A stretch of 64,000 nt of DNA from Utricularia gibba. Taxonomy: Eukaryota > Streptophyta > Magnoliopsida > Lamiales > Lentibulariaceae. Positions 22,613 to 35,569 of this stretch are shown piece after piece. The notes beneath the pieces were generated by a model, which searched no databases, was not told where the DNA came from, and worked only from the letters and a program-made list of their open reading frames with translations. The stretch is taken from positions 1,984,001-2,048,000 of the forward strand of contig NEEC01000004.1 in assembly GCA_002189035.1 (NCBI GenBank), read 5' to 3'. The position numbers and the translations under genes are program-made. Numbering within the stretch: position 1 is the first letter of the stretch; the number at the start of each line of letters is the position of its first letter.

Positions 22613-24758
22613 TTATCCTTTTCACACAGAGAAGAAATTTCGATAAATTTCTACCTGATTTAGAACCCTTCTCCAAATAGTCCCGCGCAATCAAAAGTCA
22701 GACGATAAGAGCGAAAATAAAGAAGCGTTTTTAATCCAATCTCAGATACGGAAAACACCCAGTATCAGTAACTACCAAAGCTTAAAAGAGCAATCCTTGG
22801 GACACGCAGCCACAACTGCAAATTGGGTCAGGGCAAAAACAACCATCTTTTGCACAAAATAGTCAACAAAACTGCCGTGTAGAATAGGAACCCTACACAG
22901 TCGAAGTACTTTTAGAACTCTGCGGCGCAATCGTACACTGTCAATTCACGCCAACGCCAAGAAACAAAGAAACACACAAACAACGGTGCAGAATGTTGCG
23001 TATTTGTAGAATGGAAGGGAAAAGCAATAGAGAAACAATAAAGGTGCAAACGAAAAGGGGAAGTAAGAGTAACTACGCTGTTCCAGTGAGCGTGAAGCTC
23101 CCAGTCTCAAGCAGCAGGATCAGAGAAATCGCAGCAATCCAAAGGAAAAAAAAAAAAAAAGGCAGCATTCCGGGCCATGGATTCCCTTTTCCCCTTCAGA
23201 AAGTAGTTGAAAAGGGAGCAATTCAACTCGCATTTTTATTTTAATTTTTAATCTTACTCCTTATTTTCAATTTAATTGCCAATTTTTGGATTTATATTAA
23301 ATAATTCAAAGAATAAAGCATCAAAATTTCACGGGCAAATTAACCGAAATTAAATGATTTAATTATAATATTTAATGAACACAGTTGCTGCATAAAGCGG
23401 CGTTGGCCCCCTTCCCCCAAAGGCGCTTTAGTCTCACTGCCGCCCTAAAGCTGCACTTCAATACATACATTTTTAGGGCAAACTACGCAGCTTTAATATA
23501 TCGTGCAAATCCACACGAACATTAAATGGTTGCACGATCAATTCAGACATCTTGTTGTCAAATTTGATTCCAATTCGGACAACATCAGACCTGATTCCCA
23601 TCACTTGGGACGATATTTAATGACGTGACGTCGCGGCTGAGTGGGTTAGATTATTTAGATTCAGATAAATATCTATCAGCGAATTCCTATGTGAAAAAAA
23701 AATAGCGCTTAGTATATGAATATAATTTATTTAAATAATATAATACTTTTATTTTTTATATCAATATTTAATACCATAGAATATATAAGAAATTACAGTT
23801 ACTCTCTTAACTTTCAAAGGAACTAGGACAAACTACGAGGATGAAGAGAATCTGCCACTAGGACAAATCTAGAGTGAAAAGAAAATAAAATAGCAGATGG
23901 AGAAGAAGGAAAAAATAATTAAAAAAAGGATAAATAAATATTTTTAAAGATAGGTATAAAAATATTCATAACATTGTCCTTTAGGAGGTGCATTTTTTTT
24001 TTCTCTGCAAACTTTCATAAATTTATCATAAACCAACACTAAAAATCGCATATCAAAACTCCTGAACCATAAAAACAACTCCTATCATTGTTTTGAAGCA
24101 CGATGGAAACATAAATTATTTAAGATAACGATTGAATTAAATTAAAATTGTTTTCAAATATAAAAAAACAAATTGGAACATAATTATAATTTAATTACAA
24201 TTAAATTCCGATTTGATATTTTATAATAAAAAAATATTTTAAAAAAATAATTCAATCACAAGTTAAACCATGATTGAACCAACTAAAGTACTCATACAAT
24301 CGATTCCGATTTAAAACATTGATTACTACTAAGAAATAAGGACGGGTAAAAACAAATAAATTCCAATAATTCAAATGAGCACGTGACGTGAATAATGCGC
24401 ACATGATTGTTGTACGTTAGGTGAGGAAAGCAGCAATGCATTATTGCAGAATCCTGCGTTGAAAACCGTCCATTGTCTGTGTAAGTGAACTGCCTTCACT
24501 CACTAGTTTTGTTAAAAAAAGAAATTAATTGTTGTTGGGTAGACCTTATTCAATTTGGCATTACCCGATCCGATCAACCGAACCTAGTTTTTCAGGTGGA
24601 GAAAAATGAACGCATTGGAAACCATTTTGTGCACGTTGTCTTAATTAAATGAGACACGTGCTTGTGATTTCATGGGATCGGCACACAGTACCTGCCTTCC
24701 TCGTCCCATAACTGGATTCATTGATTGGTTGATTGCATTTGTCTTCTCCAGGCATTGG
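22613..24758. other. Promoter/5' UTR of the APSR1-like gene and intergenic spacer
   Basis: About 22613-23250 is less AT-rich and probably holds the 5' UTR and promoter of the minus-strand gene. A small open frame at 22993-23244 lacks any homology. About 24120-24320 carries an inverted copy of the dispersed repeat also present at 18870-19050 (Gaaccatgattgaa/ttaaatcatg motifs). Nothing else was recognised. Confidence 0.35.
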
Positions 24759-27709
24759 CTAAGAAGGGGACACCGCGTCGCACAGCGATTTATATGCCTC
24801 CACACATTTCTTGAACTTCTCTTCTGCAGCTACCTGTTGAAGGACACCAGTTTTCCACATAATCTCCACCACTTTCAAGTAACATTTTCAGTGCAAGAAA
24901 GCATGGCCATGGAGAATCAGAGCGACAAGAGGAAAACTCAGCCATGAGTTAGAAAAAAACAGGAACAGCATAATGCACAAGTGCTACTCAAATCTCACGA
25001 TTTCACCTCTTGAAGCTTTAAAAGGAAAAAGGGAATCAGCATGCGGTAAGGACTAATGCACATGTATTAGCATTTTACTACTACACCTGTGAAGGACCGC
25101 GATGCTTGTCTGGATGCCATTTCAGAGCTGATTGCCGGAAGCTGCAATTGAACGAGGAGTTCACACAAAAACTTGTGATGTTTTTTTCTTATCATGCCGC
25201 ATTCATATATTCGAATGAGCCAAAGTATCAAGAGCAGGGGAAACACTCACGCAGCCTTGACATCTTCGATTTTCAAAGGACCAGCCCTGGGTAAACCCAG
25301 GGTTGCCCTATCAACGCATGATCCTTCATTCAAATGAATCCTACTTCTGCTGTATGCACTGTAATTCCATTCTGAAAACTTCTTCCAGTTGTAATCATTT
25401 TCGGAGGCTCTAAACGTCCACGAGAAGCCTTGTGTACCAAAAAATGGATCAGAAACTCGCTCATGGCTGCCTTCAGAATCATCGACCCTCTCTTTCTTAT
25501 GCCTACCTGAAAATTACATGAAAACGCAATCTTCCTGAATCAGAATCAAATAAATAGAAAAACAACTCCCGTAAGCACTAATATTCCATCAACTCTGCCA
25601 TTTACTCATTCAAACACAAAATATAGCATTGCACAGAAATTAACTCAGGAAACTTAAAATAGGGTGGGGAAAAAAATGCTTGGAACTCAATTGAATCGAA
25701 GTGTAAAGATGGTTGCAAGTAATATTAACAAAAGCGGTTGAAACCTACGCCTCTACATCATCAGGCACCCATAGTTTCATTTTTCCTAGCATATCCATGA
25801 GAAGCATGACAAAAAAACTGATTTTTATTGCACAGAAACATACGATTCAATTTTTTAGGTCTCCTTGCTCTATGACTGGCCTTTAACCGATACTTCTTGT
25901 GCAACTGATCCACATCATATTCTCCTATCTGCAGAAACCAATAATATAGTGAGCTAGATAGCAGTATAAACAAGAAATAGAGGATAAAACTAGCACACGG
26001 ACTATGTATCAGACTAACGGAGTTAAAAAAAAAAAAGCACAGTTAATTTAACGCTGGGATATGGGAAAAAACCACCCAAATGAAACTTTATGAAAGCATA
26101 ATTGTGCGAGAGCGCCATCATTATAAATAAATCACAAACGGTTGGCCGTGCTAGCCATTGAAACAAAGCGTTCATATTAAAAAACACTTGGTAAAGAATC
26201 AAAAGAAAACCTTCATCAAGAAAGTGGCATATCCCAATTCCTTTTTTTTTTTTTAAAGAAAAAAGAGCTTCTGAAAGCATAATCTACTACAATTGGAAAC
26301 TCAACCAGAAATCCTGAGCCATATAACTAATTTTGTATTCCTATTACAATAAAGCATAAAAATATTTAAGTGTGCGCTGAGTCACTTATTGACACACCTC
26401 AGCCATTGCGGTCGGAGTGCAACCACGATGAAGTATACTTTTAAGCACTTTTTGTGTGTTGGAACGCTTCTGTCGGACAGAATATCTGATGTAGTCCTGA
26501 ATGAAATTTCTCAACATTAGAGATATTATGCAGAAGACCAAGGTTTTGCAAACTAAAAAGCAGTTTAGCGTTAAGTTTACAAAAATTGAACTAACGATAC
26601 CCAGAAGATGCATGTAAACACAAAAGTCATTATGTAGTAGGAGAAGAATTAATTTACAGACTCAATTATCGTATCACGAGTTTTATTCTGTATTGAGTAA
26701 TCTTCTTGCTGCTTCAGTAATCTGTACCTTGATTACAGCAGAGGCGAAAGACAACATTCAATCAACAATTCTATCCTAGCTAATTCTCTTGATTGGGAAG
26801 TGAACAAAGTCATCTCAAGTCTACAACACGAACAAGAGCAGTGGATATGATATTGAAATGCAAAATAGGAGAAGTATGGATAGAGAAAAATAACAAGGTA
26901 AAAGGACATTCGGATCTAGGATTACAGAACTAAAGTATAAGCTTAGACCCTAAGCATGGGGAAATTTCTCACAGCAATAAGAGGTCCTTTTAGAGTTCAG
27001 TAACAAACGAGGTAACAAATAAAGGACACTAGTCTTAGGTTTGTAAACTGGTTAACTGGGCCACAACAACCGTTTCCAACATTATTTACAATAACGACAA
27101 TGACCCAAAAGCCCAACATAAAGAAATCAACAAGTTCATCCAACATACATTTAGGATATAAAAGTTCACGGAAAAATCAATTAACAGGATACAATCGATG
27201 AATCTCAGAATTTTTCAGTGAGCCGTTTCTGTTTATTCAAGAGGGAGATGCTTTAATTATTGAATAAAAAGTATATAATCAGGGATACTTCAAATGAGTC
27301 AGAGAGTAGGGAGATTTATCACCTTTGATTGCTGTGATTTTCCTCCGGAAACCTGCCCGCATTTTAGGAACACATTAATCTTCAAAATGAAATATCAAAA
27401 GGCACTAACATCAAGAAAGAAATTCTGCCAGCACACGATCGGTTAACTAACAGGAGGTAGTAAGTGCAATGAAATACACCTAAGAAGGAAGAAGTGGTTC
27501 TTTTATATCAAAATGCAAAAACGTAAAAGATGGCATATGAATCTTACAGAATCGAACTTTATTTTCCATTCCTCAGAAGAGCTACTGGTGGAATGGAACT
27601 TGGAGTAATACTTCATGCATACTAGAGTGGCAGCAGAACCTCTCTCCGTGAATTGAGAAATTGCGCTCCTTAGGCTCATAAAGCTCCATGATCGCCACAT
27701 TACTTGCAT
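24759..27709 (-). CDS. J-domain (DnaJ/Hsp40-like) protein, probably mitochondrial, seven coding exons
   Basis: I assembled minus-strand exons 27709-27548, 27352-27323, 26496-26398, 25928-25844, 25506-25251, 25141-25087 and 24833-24759; all have GT-AG borders and compatible phases, giving 253 aa. The N-terminus (MQVMWRSWSFMSLRSAISQF) is rich in Arg and Ser and lacks acidic residues, as in mitochondrial presequences. The middle has a basic segment RLKASHRARRPKK. The C-terminus is a J domain: IEDVKAAFRQSALKWHPDKH with the HPD tripeptide at residues 220-222, then AAEEKFKKCVEAYKSLCDA. The HPD loop is what stimulates Hsp70 ATPase, so a co-chaperone role is expected. An acceptor at about 27722 suggests an intron in the 5' UTR. 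No disruptions were seen. Confidence 0.85.
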
Positions 27710-29064
27710 GATGAAACATTCCTGCGGATTAAATTAATGAACAAAACTATCAATTTAAAGCTTAAGATGAGACGAAGAGTCAATCAACAATTGCTCCAAA
27801 AACATATCGGAGTAGGTCTGGTGGATATGCAACCTTAATCTTCTGATCTTCCGCCACCTCCTCTCCCAAAATGTGAAACGAAAAACAAATAAGCATTTCC
27901 ATCTCCCATCCACAAACCCATTCAAATATAAGTCAATTCATTCCCTTTTTATTCCACAAAACCCTGTTACCCCTTTTGTGTTCGCTTAACGAATCGATTT
28001 CACATACTACTTCCAACGAGAAGCTAAAACCAAAATCAGAACTTGCTAACAAAAAAGAATTTTCAAGCACAAAGCAAAATCTTTAGTCCATCAGAGAAAA
28101 TGGAAAACCTGTGTTTCTCTCTTGGCGTACCGCTGTTTTGATCACCCGGCTCGTTGAAGAAAACAAGCCAACGAGGAGACTACCAACAAAATGGAGAAAC
28201 AATTTTATGATATAAAAAGAAAAAACCCCTCGGTGTAATCCTCTCCGGCGGATCTCTGTGTTCAGTCCTTCGGTACGGGTTTATGCCCGTATTTACTTCT
28301 TTTTTGAACTTCATTCCAAGTCTTCTAATATTGTAACATTAATACAAATTTGTAGTAACATTGCCTCATTTTAAGGGTATATGTGAGGTCGGATTCTTAA
28401 CATCATATATTACTGCCACTTATTCATGAGTTGAAAAGTAAAAACACTAGAGCAGAACTGGCCCCTTACTGTGATCATCCTCGTCCTACGTCTCAACATA
28501 TTTTAATGAAGAGAGGAGGCTGTCTATCAAGGGAATGTGAGGCATATTTTCAAGGTTCGCAAAAGAGGAAGACCCCAGAAAGCTTCCACGGCCAATCAAG
28601 ATGGAGATGAAGATGAAGCCAAAAGAAGTAACGACCCCAACATAGATTTGCAAGAATCCAGGTTTCAACTTTGTGCGAGGAGAAGGAAAAGGCACTGGAG
28701 TCATTTGCCTCGTCCATTGCTCGATGCAGCCTTAGCTAGGAGAGATCCACGTAATAGCTGATATGAGGAGCATAACCGAGGCCTATCAATACATATAATC
28801 ATGGTCTAAATTGTAACCTTGACACTGTTGGAGTTCTAAGAAGCTGCTGAGACTGGAACTGGAAGATATCCCCACCTTGGTGGAGTAGGCGAGCAGCAGC
28901 AGAATAATGAAGTCCTGTTTTGACATTTAAAACCTGAACAAAGGCTTCACCAATGAGCTATTTAAAACATGCTCCTGCACTTGGGAATGGGAATATTGTA
29001 CACCAGCTCTTTACAAACATCGTAAAAGAATAGAATGCTCAAAGAAGTCTTCAATAACCAGCAT
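27710..29064. other. 5' region of the J-domain gene and spacer to RPL21
   Basis: About 27722-28280 probably contains 5' UTR sequence and an intron of the minus-strand J-domain gene. Overlapping open frames near 28486-28761 on both strands have no recognisable domains. The rest is RPL21 3' flank. Confidence 0.35.
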
Positions 29065-30079
29065 CTACGAAAGGGTGACGGCAGGTGAGTCCTGGTATCC
29101 CGTGATACTTGTAATTCTTATTCGTGTCATCGGCTGTTGATCAAAATACAATCCTCATGAACAAAAAATTCCAATGCACGAAATAATGAAGGCTACAAAA
29201 TGTACCTGTCGATGCCCAATGTTTCTTCTGTAGTGTTTCTTCTTCTTGTACTTGAAGACAGAAACTTTCTTGTCCAAAGTCTTCAGGAACAAAGGAAATT
29301 ATGAGTGAAAAGTAGTAACTCAAAAGGCATATTTTTCATAACTTACTTGCTCTTCAACAACTGCCTGGACAGTGGCATTGGGTACAATTGGCTTTCCGAT
29401 GTAGGTGCTAGTTTTGGTTCCGACTAGCAATACCTTGTTCAGCTTTATCTGTAAACAACTGAAGTTAATCCAGACAATACAAAGAAAAGATAGCTTTTCA
29501 GGCAACGAAATGCAGTACTTGCCTTATCATCTACATTCGCCCCTTTAAGTCTCGAAGTGTATATGAATCGCCCAGGAAAAACAATATATTGTCTTGATCC
29601 AACCTAACAAGTCGTAGCATGAACATTCAGATTCTAACACACTAGCGAAACGAAACATGGCAATTAACTAAACCTCCACTCACCATGACGACAGCGAACA
29701 CTTCCTCGCGTTGGGGCTTATCGGATTGAGCTGAGGGGTCGCTCAGCGTCTCGGTAATCTCATCCGCAGGGGCGAATCCATCTCCTGCATCGACAACTTC
29801 TGCAGCATCTCCCGTGAGGAGGATTTCGTTCTCTGGGTCGGATTCGGAGCCCACATCCTCAATTTCAGGGTCATTCAACTCGGCAGCAGCCCCAGAAGAT
29901 GCATATCTTAGGGGAGAGAAAGACGGTGAGTTACGGCGCGAGAGGAGCGAGTGCGAATGACGAGGGCCGGGAATACAAAACAGAGCGTTTCCCGAAGAAA
30001 GAAACGGAGGAGTCGGAAGCTGATCGCGAGAGAGCTTAGGCGTGAGGGCAGAAGAGCAGATTGACAGAACTGCTGCCAT
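29065..30079 (-). CDS. RPL21: Plastid large-subunit ribosomal protein L21 (bL21c), five exons
   Basis: Minus-strand exons 30079-29684, 29603-29523, 29448-29347, 29280-29206 and 29133-29065 give 240 aa, all phase 0. Residues 1 to about 60 are Ser/Arg-rich, as a chloroplast transit peptide; an acidic linker follows. The L21 domain starts at about 125: EVFAVVMVGSRQYIVFPGRF, LKGANVDDKIKLNKVLLVG, TYIGKPIVPNATVQAVVEEQ and the rRNA-binding tail KVSVFKYKKKKHYRRNIGHR. bL21 binds 23S rRNA in the 50S subunit. The second intron starts with GC instead of GT. I chose the second in-frame Met (MAAVLSIC); an upstream Met at 30103 would add eight residues. The gene appears intact. Confidence 0.93.
29517..29522 (-). 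other. RPL21: Non-canonical GC splice donor in RPL21 intron 2
   Basis: The exon ends GATGATAAG and the intron begins GCAAGT on the minus strand. Except for the T-to-C change this is a perfect AAG|GTAAGT-type donor, as is typical of the minor GC-AG intron class. Using it gives an exon of exactly 27 codons that joins the conserved L21 domain without a break. Confidence 0.85.
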
Positions 30080-31998
30080 GAGGGAATCGACAATGGAGCT
30101 CAACGGCGGTCACCGGTGAGTCGTTATCCGTTTCGATCTTTTAACCCTTGATTTTGGGTTGCGCCCGATTATCCATTTTATTTTTTTCCAAAACTTTTCG
30201 GCATTTAAATATGCGGAAACATAGAAAATGAATTTTTAATCATTTTTTTTAAAAAAAGTTGAATTTATTCTTCATTATAATCATATATTTGAATTGAAAT
30301 TTTTTTATAATTGATTAAATTATATTTAATACATGTTAATAATATTTTTAAAAATAAAAATTAATGTTTAAATAGAATTATCCCTTTTAACCTAATATGA
30401 ACAAGAATTTTAAACCTCTAATTTTAAAACATTATTTTGAACATTTATTTACAAAAATTTTGTATAATGGTCCTAAAAATAGATATAAATTATTATTTTT
30501 AATTAAAGCGTAGGCCTTTTCTCTCATTTTTTATTTTTTACTATTTCATATAGTCATTTTATATTCTTCAAAATCATTATTTTTTTATAAAAGCCTAATT
30601 TTGTATTTTGCCAATCATTTGGGCCCTTTTGTCTGTTTTGCACTCAGCAAGTATTTCGTTATTGGGTTTGCATTTATGCTGGAGCCCGGAATGTTATTGG
30701 AGGCCCACACCTTTGGGTCATACCCAATGGTTGTACAACTTTTCAATTAATAAGAAAATATTAATCATCGTTTTACCACTCTTCCTCGAACTAGTAGAAC
30801 GCGTTTACTAAGATAATTTAATTACTAATTTATTTTTATTTAGATATTCACATATCATATGGTTATACATAAACTTTAAATATGTATGTATATTTAAAAT
30901 AATATCATGTTTAATAGGTGTATTAATAGATAATTTACAATAATTAATCATAAAAATTGTTAAATAAACTTTTAATTTTATTAATATTTAATTCAAAAAT
31001 TTGTTAAATAAACAAATGAAGCGTCTTTGTTTAGAATCTATTCATTACTTTATATTCTTTTATTTAGTATCTTGTTTGAAGGTGAGTTTTACAAATATTA
31101 TTATGAATACACGTATGCTTAAACATGCCTATCAAGTATAGGATGTTTGGTACTCTTTTAATATAATTCAATTTTAATCAATGGCGTTTGGTAACCAAAT
31201 TTGTACAATAAAATCCTCATTTCTTACAAGTCAAAAATTGGATTTCTACTTAAAAAACAAGATTTGACTTTAAGTAAACATTATTTTAACAGTCTGATCT
31301 TTAACTATACTAACTACGAAATATACCAATATCGGCGAACCCATTTGCTTCATTCACCGTTTACAGTGCAATTTGAAGCAAGATGAATCCTTTGGTAGTA
31401 CTGAAATTGCGTGGGTTTCCATTCCGGGAAGAGAGGTGACACATGAGTATAACTAGGCCGACATACTTCACTCTATGGACCACAACGCTACCTTAACAGT
31501 ATACGAGTTGAGTCACATGGCTTTCCCACTTGCGTGTTGGAGCATTAAAGGAGCTACCCACCCACCAAGAGCGAGCGGCTTCGGGTCCTAAACCCTTCCA
31601 GGGTCAGGTCAGGTCAGGTCTACCGTGAAGTGTGACGCAGGGGCTGAGGCAGAAGGCAACTGGTGTAGTGACGCTCCGGCTGATTGAAAATGCCTCTGGG
31701 GTGAAGATGTTGGCTTCCCATTGGACAGAAGTGCATCCATTTGCGTGTTTTTTAAAGTGTGTTTGCTCCGAGGGGCAATAGATTTAGACCACTGAAATCA
31801 AACTCAAACTCTCCCTCTCCCTCTCAGGGAAATAAATAAACTACTCAAGTGGTGAATGGAGGGATAAGCATAAGCATGCTCAGTGACTACTACTTTAATA
31901 ATGGAGGAGCGTCATGCGGGAACTCTTCGCAGCAGGAGAACCAGGGTCGTTCCCCCACCTTGTCTACTTATTTGCAGAAGTAGTCATTCGTATGTTCT
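30080..31998. other. RPL21 promoter region and intergenic spacer
   Basis: 30080-30200 is the proximal promoter/5' UTR of the minus-strand RPL21 gene. About 30200-31400 is AT-rich with no gene. About 31400-31980 is markedly less AT-rich and includes a short tandem pentamer run (gggtcaggtcaggtcaggtc, 31601-31620), but no coding homology was found on either strand. Confidence 0.35.
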
Positions 31999-32006
31999 CT
32001 TTTACA

Positions 32007-32692
32007 TAGAGATGTAATCGATTCGAACTGGTTCCGGTTGCAATTTAATTTCAGAATATGAGCATCCATATGTTTTTAGTTTCAAAACCATAACCGTATA
32101 GTTTTGGTTCAATTCAATATATTTGGAATTGTGGAACCGTCAATTTTGACTCGTGTATAACCGATTAAATTGATTTTCGAAATCATGAACCATTGATTTA
32201 TATTAAAATATTAACAAATTCAAAATATTAATTAAAATATGTATACAATTTAATGAATTTGACATATATTTATAATTCTATAGGTACATCCTAAATCGCT
32301 AATCATCGACAACACATCATTTTTTATAATATATTTTACAAGCATTCATATGATTCTTAAGGATGTTTAAAATCACTTATAAATATCCACGACCATTGTT
32401 AAAGTTGTCTAGAAACAGTTTTGTTAAATAAAATTGATTCCCAGACACTCATAATAGTTAGTGTGGGTGTCTCGAAATTGCATCAATAATAACTATTTGG
32501 TTTTAGTTTCGATTCAGTTCAACGGTTTCGGTTCCAATTTTGGTTTCGGTTCAGTTCAAAGTTTTGGAATCCAATTCCAAAGTGAAACTAAAATCATAAT
32601 CTACGACAAACTGCAATTTAAGAACTAACATTTCAAAATAACCATTCAGTTGCAAACCGAAACTGGATGGTTCAGAACCGATTTCATCTCTA
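32007..32692. mobile_element. Non-autonomous hAT element (MITE-like), 686 bp
   Basis: The left end reads TAGAGATGTAATCGATTCGAAC. The right end, reverse-complemented, reads TAGAGATGAAATCGGTTCTGAAC: the first eight bases are identical and the similarity continues for at least 22. The element is flanked by near-identical 8-bp repeats, cttttaca (31999-32006) and tttttaca (32693-32700), the target-site length of hAT transposons. The interior is AT-rich with recurring ggttcggtt/aaccgaa motifs and no open frame, so it depends on transposase from elsewhere. Confidence 0.85.
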
Positions 32693-32700
32693 TTTTTACA

Positions 32701-35569
32701 TACTAAATTAATAATATTACATTATACGTGGCCAATTTTCTTACACAATCTTTGACACATGATCAAATTTTTAATTCATCCCCCCCTATCTCTCTATTTT
32801 ATACATATAATGCTTAAAATTAATAATGCAAGGTCTCGTCTAATTGATAGATTAAGATTATTTGAATTTAGATAAATATGAGTGTGTAGGTTTATATGAA
32901 TTTAATTTATTCGAGTAATATAACATTTTTCATTTGATATGTGTATTTAATATTATTGAGTTTATAATAAATTATAATATTATCCTCATTTTTTTACCGA
33001 CGGCACCAGCAGTGATACGTAATCGAAATCTACGAATGGCCAGGCAAGAAAAAATTAAAATAATTAATAAATAATGATATATATTTGATGGGTATATTAT
33101 ATTTAGACCACCATATCAAATTTTCAATTTTTTATAAACAAATCAACACTAAATCCCCGCACATCAAACATCCTTTAAATCCTTCTAGTACAATGAGCAC
33201 TGATGCACATTATTTGACTTTGGTTGATTATAATTTTTTGTAATGAGAAAATTACGTTAAAAAACACCAAATTTTAATATTTTGAAAAAAATAATCATTA
33301 ACTTTTAATATGAATTGTGTAATCCATCTCTATTGACAAAATCAATCTTCGAAAATTCGTTTATCTGACATAATTAATCCCCAAACTTTGACGTCGCGTA
33401 TAATTAATTTTCAAAACTTTATACTTTACACATTCAACCATTTGAATATGAAATATAATTAGTTTACTATTATTCAAAAACTAGGTACGAGTAGTTGATA
33501 ACTAATTTTATCAAAGTTTTAAATAAATAGGAACTAATAATTCCAATTGTTTTAAATAATAAAGATTATTTATATTAAATTGGTAGATACTAAAATGATG
33601 GTGATTAATTTTTTTAACCAATTTTATCACTGTATTAAAACAGTGATAATAATATTACTGGGTATTGTAATTTTCATGAATATTGAAGATCAATAGCGTC
33701 AAAGACTCTTTTTATAATGTAGGGGTGTGACCATGGCTCATTTAAAAAATTGACCACTATTAATTTTTTTATCACGCGCTGAAATAAAATTTTCACACAT
33801 AAGATGTCCACTTTTTTAATCAAGCGCGTGACAGTAAGTATTCAATAACAATTTATGGAGTTGCATGGTTTTCCCCCGACATTGAATGCCCGGGCACCGA
33901 AGCCAAAGCCAGCCGTTGATTTTTGTGCATCTTTGAATGATTGGAAGGCAGAATCTTATGCCTTGGGAATAACGCATCTCATAAATGAGACGATTTTTCA
34001 AACTTGTGATCGAGAATAGGATTTGACATTTGAATGCGCTTCAATTTAAGAATTTCAATTAACATATGTTTGATTTGTGCACCTAATAAATCTTCCTCTG
34101 TCCGTCCATTCCTCTCTCACTATTTTTTTCAAATCACCACAAAAATTTGTGTTTGTGTTTATGATGCGAGAAAAGGTGATGCCCCTAAAACGTTTCAACA
34201 CAAACACGTGTCACATCACTCGGGTTACGTGGCTTTTTGAAAACTAGACATGTGACACTAAAATTAAAATTTTAGACATAATTTATTTTTCATAAATAGT
34301 AATAGTAAAATGGTTAATTTTCAAAATAGTCCCGGATTCCGTCATCACTAGTAGGTTTTTTAATATAATTGAAAATTACAGTGTAGTAATAATTAATATA
34401 TATTTTAAAACAATTTTCAATTATTAAAAATCAGTTGTTGCAGAAAAACTGCTTTTCCATGTTGAATTAATTTTTTAAAATTGCTTTTTCGTAAAAGATA
34501 AACTTGATATAAATGATGGAATTTATTCTGCAAATAAGAATTGGTTTTACAAATATTCCTATAATGTAAAGTGAAAGGGGGTCCCCGCCCCTCTTATTCT
34601 CAAATGAACAATCAACTTCAACGGTGGTGTCGTCACTGAGTGTACTCCGGGCAGGGAGGTAGCATGCATGGTTTTTATATTATTATTATTATTTAGGCTT
34701 AATTTATTGAAATTTTCTCAAAAATTTGACGCAAAGAAGAATGTAATAACAGAGTCCCGTAGCTTACTTAGTTCTGATTCTGAAGCCGGAGCGAATCAAC
34801 CTGCTCTTTTTTCTCCCTCCCTCTGCATCGCAGCCGCACGTGTCGCGCTCTCTGGGTTCCCTTCAGAGACATTTGTTTATATTATTAGAAGATTTTGGGA
34901 TGGGTGATTTATTTATATCGAAATCTGATCCGATTTCATCTCTGTTTCTGTTTCCCAATTCGATTGCATGCCTAAATCCATAAGATTGTGCGCGAATATG
35001 TAGGGTCTTTTTGATCCTGCTCCCCTTCTGGGTCTTCTACTTCGTTCGCCGGGTCTCGGTATTTGTATGACACGACACCGATTCCGGGTCATTCATGGGT
35101 CCACACAGTCATGGATCTTGTTTCGAGTATCACGATGTGTCTGTGGTTTGTTCTTCGTCCACGCTGTTATATTCGATCCCTATTTATAAAGGCAACCGCG
35201 TAGGTATGTCTTGATTCTGCATGCCCACGATGGTATTTGGTTCGTAAATGCTTGGATTTGGGACACATATGGGCCTCTGATTTTCTTCAGGATTGAATGC
35301 AACATTGAATCCCAAAGCCGCCGGTACAACAATGGGCGTTTGAAATTTATTTTGTGTTTCATCATCATTGACTGTGTGAAAATAAAAAGCTTTTACTTTG
35401 GGATTCCCTTAACGAACCTTCCGTTGATTCTTCCCCTACTACGCCATTCATTGCTGCCACGCAACTGTATGCCATTCGGCTTTTGAAAAACGCTTTCACA
35501 CACGACTTCCTTTATTTTCTCAGTCGGCGATATTGTATTCTTCTGCAGTTAGAATACGCGCAAGTCGAA
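32701..35569. other. Intergenic region and FEX upstream/5' UTR
   Basis: About 32701-34550 is AT-rich with no recognised gene. From about 34560 the composition becomes mixed, and 34750-35569 probably contains the FEX promoter and 5' UTR, perhaps with an intron. Open frames at 34668-34907 and 35211-35486 have no homology that I recognise. Confidence 0.35.

Noticed and set aside
28486-28761. Overlapping open frames on both strands between the J-domain gene and RPL21
   Set aside because: No family motifs; the minus-strand hydrophobic stretch alone is not enough to claim a gene.
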